From positions 1 to 21,152 of the forward strand of contig NZ_JAYRCW010000046.1 of the NCBI RefSeq assembly GCF_041909755.1: a stretch of DNA of 21,152 bases, read 5' to 3'. This DNA is from Sandaracinobacteroides sp041909755 (GTDB lineage: Bacteria; Pseudomonadota; Alphaproteobacteria; Sphingomonadales; Sphingomonadaceae). The notes under the pieces are model-generated. The model ran no database searches, had not been told where the DNA came from, and saw only the letters and a list, made by a program, of their open reading frames with translations. A program made the translations under genes and the position numbers. Shown here piece by piece: positions 1 to 5,909 of the stretch (position 1 is its first letter; the number at the start of each line of letters is the position of its first letter).

Positions 1-38
1 CGGGCGGGGCGGACGCAAGGACGGCGGATGAGGGGAGG

Positions 39-64
39 CGCCGCGCCGTCGGGACGGCGCGGCG
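39..64 (-). terminator. GC-rich stem-loop behind the EF-hand gene
   Basis: Bases 39-50 and 53-64 are perfect reverse complements (12 bp, two-base turn, so more realistically 11 bp with a four-base loop). The stem lies 10 bases past the stop of the minus-strand EF-hand gene, where a terminator is expected. No T-run follows on the minus strand, so classical intrinsic termination is doubtful and it may only protect the 3' end. Confidence 0.45.
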
Positions 65-74
65 GTTCAGCGGG

Positions 75-344
75 TCATTGCGGGGACGGCTGGGCGGCGC
101 GCTGTTGCATCATCTTCTGCATGGCGGCGCGGCCTTCCTCTCGGGTGACCTTGCCGTCCTTGTCGGTGTCCATCATCGCGAAACCTTCCGGGCGGCGGCC
201 GGCGGCGTCCCATTCGGCCTTGCTGATGGCGCCATCCTTGTTGGTGTCGGTCGCGTCGAAGAAGCGGCCGGGTTGCGGCTGCTGGGCTAGGGCGGGGGCG
301 GCGGCGAGGGCGACTGCGAGTGTGAGCGCAAGGTGACGGGGCAT
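75..344 (-). CDS. Exported EF-hand calcium-binding protein
   Basis: An 89-residue protein. Residues 1-20 form a clean signal peptide (basic start, Ala/Leu-rich core, ALA before QQPQPG), so it is predicted to be periplasmic or secreted. Two canonical EF-hand loops follow: residues 33-44 (DTNKDGAISKAE) and 59-70 (DTDKDGKVTREE), both with Asp/Asn at positions 1, 3 and 5, Gly at 6 and Glu at 12, so both should bind calcium. The tail is Gln/Met-rich. The start was chosen because AAGGAG (complement of 351-356) lies six bases upstream and the signal peptide begins there. Longer in-frame starts run back through the UPF0262 gene and are spurious. Small exported EF-hand proteins are common in sphingomonads; the partner or role cannot be told from sequence. 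Confidence 0.88.
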   Translation of the reverse strand: MPRHLALTLAVALAAAPALAQQPQPGRFFDATDTNKDGAISKAEWDAAGRRPEGFAMMDTDKDGKVTREEGRAAMQKMMQQRAAQPSPQ

Positions 345-473
345 CGGTTTCTCCTTGGATGATTTTTCCTGTTTACGCGGAGTGTGGCGCAATTCCCACG
401 CGGAAGGTTGAGGCAGATGGGCGCGGGGCCTGGATTGCTTGCCATTGGGCGCGCGGGCTTTAGGGTTCGCGGA

Positions 474-959
474 ATGGCGGACGCTGGCGGAGATCATCGC
501 ATCGTGGCGGTCGAGCTGGATGAACGCACCGTTCTCTGGCGCAATGCGGACGTGGAGCAGGAACGGCGGGTCGCCATCTTCGACCTGCTGGAAGGCAACA
601 TGTTCAGGCCGCTGGAGATCGACGGGCATGGCCCCTGGCGGCTGCTGCTGCGCGTGGAGGACGGGCGGCTGGCGATGGACGTGACGCAGGCGGATGGCGG
701 CGCCGAGGGAAACATCCTGCTGGGCCTGGCACCGTTCCGCCGGGTGGTGCGGGAATATTTCGCGATCTGCGACAGTTACTACAAGGCGATCCGCAATGCG
801 GCGCCCAGCGCGATCGAGACGATCGACATGGCGCGGCGGGGAATCCACAATTCTGCGGCTGAACTGCTGATGGAGCGGCTTGACGGCAAGGTGGAAACCG
901 ACTTCGACACGGCGCGCAGGCTGTTCACGCTGATCTGCGTGCTTCACATCAGACAATGA
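474..959 (+). CDS. UPF0262 family protein
   Basis: A 161-residue soluble protein of the UPF0262 family, which is restricted mainly to alphaproteobacteria and has no established function. Family-typical blocks are visible: HRIVAVELDERTVLWRN near the start, VEQERRVAIFDLLEGN, PFRRVVREYFAICDSYYKAI in the middle, IDMARRGIHNSAAELL, and the C-terminal FDTARRLFTLICVLHIR. The start at 474 was chosen because family members begin just before the HRI block; an in-frame ATG at 384 would add 30 residues with no family resemblance. No strong ribosome-binding site precedes 474. The gene ends 10 bases before dcd, so the two are likely co-transcribed. Confidence 0.85.
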   Translation: MADAGGDHRIVAVELDERTVLWRNADVEQERRVAIFDLLEGNMFRPLEIDGHGPWRLLLRVEDGRLAMDVTQADGGAEGNILLGLAPFRRVVREYFAICDSYYKAIRNAAPSAIETIDMARRGIHNSAAELLMERLDGKVETDFDTARRLFTLICVLHIRQ

Positions 960-969
960 GAGGTGACCC

Positions 970-1524
970 ATGGGCGTGATGCCCGATAGCTGGATCCGCG
1001 AACGGGCCCTGCGCGACGGCATGATCGAGCCGTTCGTGGAGGCGCAGAAGCGCGGCGGCTGCATATCCTATGGGCTGTCGAGCTATGGCTATGACGCGCG
1101 CGTTTCCGACGAGTTCAAGATCTTCACCAATGTGGACAGCGCAGTGGTGGATCCGAAGGAGTTTTCGGATGCGAGCTTCGTGGACCGCAAGACGGATGTG
1201 TGCGTGATCCCGCCGAACAGCTTCGCGCTGGCGCGGACCGTCGAATATTTCCGGGTGCCGCGCGACGTGCTGGTGATCTGTCTGGGCAAGAGCACCTATG
1301 CGCGGTGCGGGATCATCGTGAACGTGACCCCTCTGGAGCCGGAGTGGGAGGGGCATGTGACGTTGGAATTTTCCAACACCACGCCGCTGCCGGCGAAGAT
1401 CTATGCCCATGAAGGGGCGTGTCAGTTCCTGTTCCTGAAGGGCGAAGGCGTCTGCGAGACGAGCTATGCCGACCGGGCGGGCAAATATATGGGGCAGCGG
1501 GGCGTGACGCTGCCGAAGCTGTAG
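970..1524 (+). CDS. dcd: dCTP deaminase
   Basis: A 184-residue protein of the trimeric dCTP deaminase/dUTPase fold family, converting dCTP to dUTP and ammonia as the main route to dTMP. The family signatures are present: GLSSYGYDARVS near residue 36, GKSTYARCGI (Ser108 and Arg112) and the block ending HVTLEFSNTTP with the catalytic Glu at residue 133. Together these match the Ser/Arg/Glu active site of E. coli Dcd. GAGGTGA precedes the start at 970; ATG 979 is an alternative. It follows the UPF0262 gene by 10 bases and is convergent with the XRE gene, with nine bases between the two stops and no obvious terminator there. Whether it is mono- or bifunctional (with dUTPase activity) cannot be decided by eye. 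Confidence 0.95.
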   Translation: MGVMPDSWIRERALRDGMIEPFVEAQKRGGCISYGLSSYGYDARVSDEFKIFTNVDSAVVDPKEFSDASFVDRKTDVCVIPPNSFALARTVEYFRVPRDVLVICLGKSTYARCGIIVNVTPLEPEWEGHVTLEFSNTTPLPAKIYAHEGACQFLFLKGEGVCETSYADRAGKYMGQRGVTLPKL

Positions 1525-1533
1525 GCGGCGTGA

Positions 1534-2097
1534 TCAGAAGCGGCGGATGAGGGCCTGGACCCGGCCCACCCAGGGGGCGTCGGCCACGACCGTCTGCCGG
1601 GCGCCGGGGCGGGCCGGGAGGATCTGCAGGCGGTTGCCTTCGGTGGCGACGAGGCGGCCGAAGACGAACCGCCCGACCGAACGGGGGATCAGCACATCGG
1701 TGTTGACGGCTTCGGAGAAGCGATCCGGCGGAAGCTGTTCGAGCCAGAGCTGATCGCCGGCGCGGTAATCGCCCTGCGAATCGCGGATGACGAGGCCGAT
1801 CGTGCCCGCGAGCGGCGTGGGGGCATGCAGGTTCAGCTGTTCGGCGAGCGGTTGCGCGCCATCTGCGGTGAGCTGGGCGGCCACCGCGATCGTTGTGTCG
1901 CCTTCCTGTGCGATCAGCTCGCGCGGTTCGATCTGGAGGGCGGCGGCGAGCTTCTCGATCCAGGGAACGGTGAGCTGGCGGGTGCCGGTTTCGAGCCGGC
2001 CGATAGTGACGGCAGTGGTGGGCGGCGTGCACAGCGCGGCGACTTCGGCCAGCGTGAGGCCGCGCGATTTGCGGATTTCCCTGAGGCGGCTCATCAT
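1534..2097 (-). CDS. XRE-family regulator with S24/LexA-like C-terminal domain
   Basis: A 187-residue regulator. Residues 2-60 form an XRE/Cro-type helix-turn-helix (LREIRKSRGLTLAEVAAL, then IGRLETGTRQLTVPWIEKLA). Residues ~95-187 resemble the beta-rich S24/LexA C-terminal domain used for dimerisation (GLVIRDSQGDYRAGDQLWLE, RFVFGRLVATEG, VGRVQALIRRF). The usual Ser-Met dyad is not visible and Arg replaces the expected catalytic Lys, so RecA-stimulated self-cleavage looks unlikely. The start at 2097 has CGGAG eight bases upstream; a second ATG follows directly. It is divergent from the DUF6456-like gene and immediately upstream of the virion genes. By analogy with RogA, the XRE repressor of the Caulobacter GTA activators, it may repress this cluster; that is inference. 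Confidence 0.85.
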   Translation of the reverse strand: MMSRLREIRKSRGLTLAEVAALCTPPTTAVTIGRLETGTRQLTVPWIEKLAAALQIEPRELIAQEGDTTIAVAAQLTADGAQPLAEQLNLHAPTPLAGTIGLVIRDSQGDYRAGDQLWLEQLPPDRFSEAVNTDVLIPRSVGRFVFGRLVATEGNRLQILPARPGARQTVVADAPWVGRVQALIRRF

Positions 2098-2100
2098 TTC

Positions 2101-2176
2101 ACATGCTCCGGTAAGTTGCTGTCCTACAGGTTAACCAATATGGCAATTCATTGGCTCTGTCGAGAGGAGAGCTGCC
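2101..2176. promoter_or_regulatory. Divergent promoter/operator region with palindromes
   Basis: This intergenic stretch separates the XRE gene from the DUF6456-like gene and is clearly less GC-rich than its flanks. It holds a perfect 8-bp palindrome GGTTAACC (2129-2136), a CCAAT...ATTGG inverted repeat (2135-2139 with 2150-2154), and the word AACCAATATGG (2133-2143), which recurs at 2651-2661. A weak plus-strand promoter can be read as TTGCTG (2116-2121), 17 bases, TATGGC (2139-2144), which would put the palindromes between and over the promoter elements. The plus gene has a good AGGAG site (2164-2168). The operator role for the XRE protein is inferred from position and symmetry. Confidence 0.5.
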
Positions 2177-2698
2177 ATGGTGGATGCAATTGACTATCCG
2201 AATCGGGTGATCGGGCGGCGGGTGCTTGCGCCTTCGGACGCGGTGGACCGGCGTGTGGTGGCCGTGAACCTGGCCGAATCGCCCGTGGGGTGGCTGGCTC
2301 GGCGCGGGCTGCTGACGGCGGTGCAGGTGGCGGCGGCGGAGCGATTGCGGGCGGATCATGGCCGGGCCGGGCTGGGTGCGCGGGTGACGATGCGCTGGGA
2401 CGCGGCCCCGGGTGGGCGGGGAGAGGGGTGGCGCGACGGGGCGCATGGACAATCGCTGGCGGCGATCGATGCCAGGCGGCGGTTCGATGCCGCGCTGGCG
2501 GCCGTGGGGCCGGGGCTTTCCGACATCCTTTGGCGGGTGGCCTGCGAGGGCGAGGGGCTGGCCGAGGCGGAAAAGGGCATGGGCTGGCCGGTGCGGGCGG
2601 GGAAGCTGGTTCTGGGGCTGGCGCTTGATCGGCTGGCGCTGCATTATGAAAACCAATATGGTAAAATACATATTGACAATCGTGACGATGTGGATTAG
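2177..2698 (+). CDS. DUF6456-like protein, candidate GTA regulator
   Basis: A 173-residue soluble protein with a strong AGGAG site upstream. The region from SPVGWLARRG (~residue 36) to LALDRLALHY (~residue 155) matches my recollection of the DUF6456 domain: a conserved Trp-Leu-Ala-Arg-Arg, AAERLRADHGRA, VTMRWD, a central helix FDAALAAVGPGLSDILW, and a basic C-terminal helix. DUF6456 occurs in alphaproteobacterial proteins with helix-turn-helix character. The gene is divergent from an XRE regulator and 80 bases upstream of the terminase, the layout expected of a GTA switch. It could be related to the GafA/GafY/GafZ activators, but I cannot confirm this. It occupies the place of g1 (small terminase) in RcGTA, so a packaging role is an alternative. 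Its last 18 codons are unusually AT-rich. Confidence 0.72.
   Translation: MVDAIDYPNRVIGRRVLAPSDAVDRRVVAVNLAESPVGWLARRGLLTAVQVAAAERLRADHGRAGLGARVTMRWDAAPGGRGEGWRDGAHGQSLAAIDARRRFDAALAAVGPGLSDILWRVACEGEGLAEAEKGMGWPVRAGKLVLGLALDRLALHYENQYGKIHIDNRDDVD
2641..2698 (+). promoter_or_regulatory. AT-rich island at the head of the virion operon
   Basis: The last codons of the DUF6456-like gene form an AT-rich patch inside very GC-rich sequence. It contains AACCAATATGG (2651-2661, identical to the word at 2133-2143), a perfect 7-bp inverted repeat CAATATG (2654-2660) and CATATTG (2669-2675) with an eight-base spacer, and a consensus -35 hexamer TTGACA (2673-2678). No good -10 follows at the right spacing, which would suit an activator-dependent promoter. 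The likely role is a promoter plus regulator site for the terminase operon; this rests on composition, symmetry and position only. Confidence 0.45.
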
Positions 2699-2713
2699 GG
2701 GTTTGGGCATGCT

Positions 2714-2745
2714 CCGGAATTGCGGCTGAGAGCCGGCGGTTCCGG
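2714..2745 (+). promoter_or_regulatory. Nested stem-loop in the leader of the terminase gene
   Basis: An outer stem CCGGAA (2714-2719) with TTCCGG (2740-2745) encloses an inner stem CGGCT (2723-2727) with AGCCG (2731-2735) around a GAG loop. It sits between the DUF6456-like stop and the terminase start and has no T-run, so it is not an ordinary terminator. It could be a leader structure affecting translation, or an RNA element used by an antitermination system. It directly abuts the possible GTG start at 2749, which argues for the downstream ATG at 2779. Confidence 0.3.
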
Positions 2746-2778
2746 GGGGTGAGTATCGGGGCGAAAGGCGGGCGTTGG

Positions 2779-4089
2779 ATGCGCGAACTTTCGCTGATGG
2801 AGCGCTATGCCCGACTTCCTGCCGGCAAGCGGGCGGCGTTGCTGGGCGAGATGGATGCGGCCCGGCGTCTGCGGCTGATGCGCCACTGGCGGTGGACGGC
2901 GCGGCCGGCGCAGCTGGCGCCGCCCGGCGACTGGACCCTGTGGCTGATCCTGGCGGGGCGCGGCTTTGGCAAGACGCGGGCCGGTGCGGAATGGGTGGCG
3001 GCGATGGCGCGGAGCCATCCGGGCGCGCGCATCGCGCTGGTGGGGCAGACCGCGCGCGACGGGCTGGCGGTGATGATCGAAGGGGAGTCCGGCCTGCTGG
3101 CGGCGGGCCCCGAGCGGTTCCGGCCGCAGTGGAAGGCGAGCCGCCGGACACTGCTGTGGCCGAACGGAGCGCAGGCGACGTTGTTCTCGGCAGTGGAGCC
3201 GGACCAGTTACGGGGGCCGCAGTTTCATTTCGCCTGGTGCGACGAGCTTGCGGCCTGGCCGAACGCGCGGGCCAGCTGGGACATGTTGAAGATGGGCCTT
3301 CGGCTGGGACGGATGCCGCGCGTGGTGGCGACGACGACGCCTAGACCGGTGCCGTTGCTGAGAGCGCTGATGCAGGCGCCGGGAACAGTGATGACGCGGG
3401 GGACAACATTCGACAACCGGGCGCATCTGCCGCCCCGGTTCCTGGCGGAGGTGGCGCAGGGCTATGGCGGGACGGCGCTGGGGCGGCAGGAACTGATGGG
3501 CGAGTTGCTGGAGGCGCGCGAAGGGGCGCTGTGGACGCCCGACGGGTTGGACCGATGCCGGGAGGCGGAGGCCCCGCCGCTGATCCGGGTGGTGGTGGGC
3601 GTGGACCCGCCGGCGGGCCCCGGCGGATGCGGAATCGTGGTGGCCGGCTTGGACAAACGGGGAATTGCGCATGTGGTGGCCGACGCCAGCGTTTCGGCCA
3701 CGACGCCGGACGGCTGGGCGGCGGCCGTGGCGGCGGCCTTCCACCGCCACCGTGTCGACCGGGTGGTGGTGGAAGTGAACAATGGCGGCGCGATGGTGGA
3801 GACCACGCTTCGGGCAGCCTTCGGCGGACTGCCGCTGAAGCAGGTGCGGGCGAGCCGGGGCAAGGCCGCACGGGCCGAGCCGGTGTCTGCGCTGTATGCC
3901 GCCGGCCGGGTGAAGCATGTGGGCGCATTCGCAGCGCTGGAGGACGAGATGTGCGGGCTGATCCAGGGCGGCGGCTATGTCGGGCCCGGGACCTCGCCCG
4001 ATCGGGCCGATGCGCTGGTGTGGGCGCTGACGGAGCTGATGCTGGAGCGGCCGGCCGCCGGGCCTGCGCTGAGGATGCTGCTGGACTGA
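2779..4089 (+). CDS. Terminase large subunit (GTA g2)
   Basis: A 436-residue DNA-packaging motor. The N-terminal ATPase shows Walker A GRGFGKT (residues 60-66), Walker B FAWCDE (Asp155, Glu156) and a coupling motif TTTPRP (185-190). The C-terminal RNase H-like nuclease shows VGVDPP (Asp276), VVVEVNN (Glu332) and DRADALVWAL (Asp408, Asp411), the acidic residues that bind metal for DNA cleavage. It therefore appears intact for both translocation and cutting. The start is uncertain: GTG 2749 would add ten residues but abuts a stem-loop and lacks a clear ribosome-binding site, while ATG 2779 has AAAGG at some distance. It opens a co-oriented virion operon. GTA terminases package random host DNA headfuls; whether that applies here is inferred from the cluster. 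Confidence 0.95.
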   Translation: MRELSLMERYARLPAGKRAALLGEMDAARRLRLMRHWRWTARPAQLAPPGDWTLWLILAGRGFGKTRAGAEWVAAMARSHPGARIALVGQTARDGLAVMIEGESGLLAAGPERFRPQWKASRRTLLWPNGAQATLFSAVEPDQLRGPQFHFAWCDELAAWPNARASWDMLKMGLRLGRMPRVVATTTPRPVPLLRALMQAPGTVMTRGTTFDNRAHLPPRFLAEVAQGYGGTALGRQELMGELLEAREGALWTPDGLDRCREAEAPPLIRVVVGVDPPAGPGGCGIVVAGLDKRGIAHVVADASVSATTPDGWAAAVAAAFHRHRVDRVVVEVNNGGAMVETTLRAAFGGLPLKQVRASRGKAARAEPVSALYAAGRVKHVGAFAALEDEMCGLIQGGGYVGPGTSPDRADALVWALTELMLERPAAGPALRMLLD

Positions 4090-4104
4090 CGGGAGACAAG
4101 CGAC

Positions 4105-4323
4105 ATGCAACCCTTCTGGACGCGGGCGCCATGGGCCTCCGCGATGACATGGGCGCGCCTGCGCCTGACGGAAAGCTCGACCTGGGTGGGCTTTGCGACG
4201 ATTGCGGTGGTTCTGGGATCCGACCCGATGCAGGCGCATGGGCTGGCGCAGGCCATTTCGCTGATCATCGGCGGCGGGCTGGTGACGGTGGGGCCGCAGG
4301 CCGGGCCGGAGGATGAGCGATGA
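4105..4323 (+). CDS. Small membrane protein, possibly holin-like
   Basis: A 72-residue protein with one or two hydrophobic segments: residues ~27-38 (TWVGFATIAVVLG) and ~47-64 (GLAQAISLIIGGGLVTVG), separated by a short polar turn. The N-terminus is aromatic and basic, the C-terminus acidic. It starts after a good GGGAG site in the leader GGAGACAAG (4092-4100) and its stop overlaps the portal start (ATGA), so it is translated with the packaging genes. Size and two-segment topology resemble class II holins or small phage inner-membrane proteins. RcGTA lysis genes lie at another locus, so a holin here would be unusual. No family was firmly recognised. Confidence 0.7.
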   Translation: MQPFWTRAPWASAMTWARLRLTESSTWVGFATIAVVLGSDPMQAHGLAQAISLIIGGGLVTVGPQAGPEDER

Positions 4324-5441
4324 ACTGGGCCCGCAAGATCATGGGACGGGGCGACACGAAATCGGCGCTGGCCCCGCGCCCCTGGCTGCTGGCGGAGCCT
4401 GCCGCCGGGGAGCCGCCAGCAGGCTATGCGGGGCAGGTGCGCGCGGCGCTGGGGAACCCGGTGGCGCTGCGCGCCGTGCGGCTGGTTGCGGAAGGGCTTT
4501 CGAGCGTGAAGCTGTCTGCCCGGGGCGAGCCGCATCCCGCTGCCGCGCTGATGCCGCCCGCGCTGCTGGAGCAGGTGGCGACGCATCTGCTGCTGCATGG
4601 CAACGCCTTTGTGGAAACGGGGCTGGATGCGGGCGGACGCGCGGCAACGCTGTGGGCGTTGCGGCCTGAACGGATGCAGCTGGAGGTGGACGGCCGCGGC
4701 TGGCCCGCCAACTGGCTGTACCGTGCCGGCGGGCATGTGCAGCGCTTCGCGGTTTCGGGCGATGCCTCGCAGCCGGGGTTGCTGCATCTGCGGGCGTTCG
4801 ATCCGCTGGACGATCATCTGGGGGTCGGCTGCGCCGGAGCCGCCGGCGAGGGCATCGCCCTGTTGCAGGCCGCGGGGCGGTGGAACCGGTCCCTGCTTGC
4901 GAATGCGGCCCGGCCTTCGGGGGCGCTGGTGCTGGACGGCGAGGAAGGCCCGCTTTCGGCCGAGCAGTTCGCGCGGCTGCGTGACGAGATCGAGGCCGGG
5001 TTTCAAGGCGCGCGCAACGCCGGGCGGCCCATGCTGCTGGAAGGCGGGCTGAAATGGCAGCCGCTGGCGCTGACGCCTGCCGAGATGGATTTCCAGAAGG
5101 CAAGGGAAGCGGCCGCGCGGGACGTGGCGCTGGCCTTCGGCGTGCCGCCCATGCTGCTGGGTCTGCCCGGCGATTCGACGCACGCCAACTATGCCGAGGC
5201 CAATGTGGCGCTGTGGCGCCTGACCATCCTGCCGTTGCTGAACCGGATCCTGGACGGGGTGTCGCGCCATCTTTCGGCCTGGTGGCCGGGGCTGGAGCTG
5301 GAGCCGGACCTGGACCTGGTGCCGGCGCTGTGGGCCGACCGCGAACGGCTGTGGCGGCATGTGGGGGCGGCCACCTTCCTGGACGAGGACGAAAAGCGCG
5401 AGATGCTGGGCTGGGCGCCGCGCGGGGGAGGATCTGGCTGA
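4320..5441 (+). CDS. Phage portal protein, HK97 family (GTA g3)
   Basis: A 373-residue portal protein that forms the dodecameric ring at the capsid vertex for DNA passage. Family features: NPVALRAVRLVAEGLSSVKL near the N-terminus, HLLLHGNAFVE (~residue 92), an AFDPLDDHLGVG loop, and the most diagnostic block ARDVALAFGVPPMLLGLPGD with HANYAEANVALWRLTILPLL towards the C-terminus (~residues 264-310). The start overlaps the previous stop as ATGA and the stop shares one base with the protease start, giving translational coupling on both sides. The length is close to RcGTA g3 and phage HK97 portal relatives. No truncation is seen. Confidence 0.95.
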   Translation: MNWARKIMGRGDTKSALAPRPWLLAEPAAGEPPAGYAGQVRAALGNPVALRAVRLVAEGLSSVKLSARGEPHPAAALMPPALLEQVATHLLLHGNAFVETGLDAGGRAATLWALRPERMQLEVDGRGWPANWLYRAGGHVQRFAVSGDASQPGLLHLRAFDPLDDHLGVGCAGAAGEGIALLQAAGRWNRSLLANAARPSGALVLDGEEGPLSAEQFARLRDEIEAGFQGARNAGRPMLLEGGLKWQPLALTPAEMDFQKAREAAARDVALAFGVPPMLLGLPGDSTHANYAEANVALWRLTILPLLNRILDGVSRHLSAWWPGLELEPDLDLVPALWADRERLWRHVGAATFLDEDEKREMLGWAPRGGGSG

Positions 5442-5842
5442 TGCAGGAGCTGGTTCCGATCAGCGGCTATGTGAGCCGCTTCGATTCCGCCGACCGGGGC
5501 GGCGACATCGTGCGGCGCGCCGCCTTTCTGGGGGCGCGGGCGGATGTGCCGCTGCTGTGGCAGCATGATCCGGCGCGCCCGATCGGCCGGGTGCTGAGCC
5601 TGACCGAGGACCGGATCGGGCTGAAGATGGTGGCGGGCGTGAGCGCCCGTTGCCGGGATGGCGAAGATGCGCTGGCGCTGCTGCGCAGCGGCGCGGTCGA
5701 CGGATTGTCCTTTGGATATCGTGTGACCTCTGCCCGGCCGAGGCCCGGCGGTGGGCGCGAGCTTCTGAAGCTGGAACTGATCGAATGTTCGGTGGTGACG
5801 CTGCCGATGCATGGGGAGGCGCGCATCTCGGCCGTGGGCTGA
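5441..5842 (+). CDS. HK97-type prohead protease (GTA g4)
   Basis: A 133-residue capsid maturation protease of the S78 family, which processes the capsid protein's N-terminal delta domain during assembly. Visible features are GYVSRFDSADRGGDIV at the N-terminus, the catalytic-His region PLLWQHDPARPIG (~residues 36-48) and the catalytic-Ser region VDGLSFGYRV (~residues 86-95), followed by the family-typical LIECSVVTLPMH. It starts in a TGATG overlap with the portal gene and has GGAGGA (5426-5431) nine bases upstream. It lies directly before the capsid gene, the usual order. The length is short but ordinary for GTA proteases. Confidence 0.93.
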   Translation: MQELVPISGYVSRFDSADRGGDIVRRAAFLGARADVPLLWQHDPARPIGRVLSLTEDRIGLKMVAGVSARCRDGEDALALLRSGAVDGLSFGYRVTSARPRPGGGRELLKLELIECSVVTLPMHGEARISAVG

Positions 5843-5867
5843 GGCGACCTGCAACTGGAGGAGCCCG

Positions 5868-5909
5868 ATGGACGGGTTCCGGAGTGGAGACAAGCAGCAT
5901 GGGGTATGA
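5868..5909 (+). CDS. Possible 13-codon leader ORF overlapping the capsid start
   Basis: ATG at 5868 is preceded four bases upstream by GGAGGAG (5857-5863), a stronger ribosome-binding site than most in the cluster. The frame encodes MDGFRSGDKQHGV and stops at 5907-5909, eight bases inside the capsid gene in another frame. Termination there could couple ribosomes onto the capsid start. It may equally be chance or a remnant; no conservation evidence is available. Confidence 0.25.
   Translation: MDGFRSGDKQHGV

Noticed and set aside
75..1064. A 329-residue minus-strand frame spanning the EF-hand gene, the UPF0262 gene and the dcd start
   Set aside because: Only the last 89 codons look like a protein (signal peptide plus EF-hands, with its own ribosome site). 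The upstream part is antisense to UPF0262 and low in protein-like character.
2749..2778. GTG start for the terminase
   Set aside because: It abuts a leader stem-loop, has no clear ribosome site, and the added ten residues show no terminase resemblance; kept only as an alternative.
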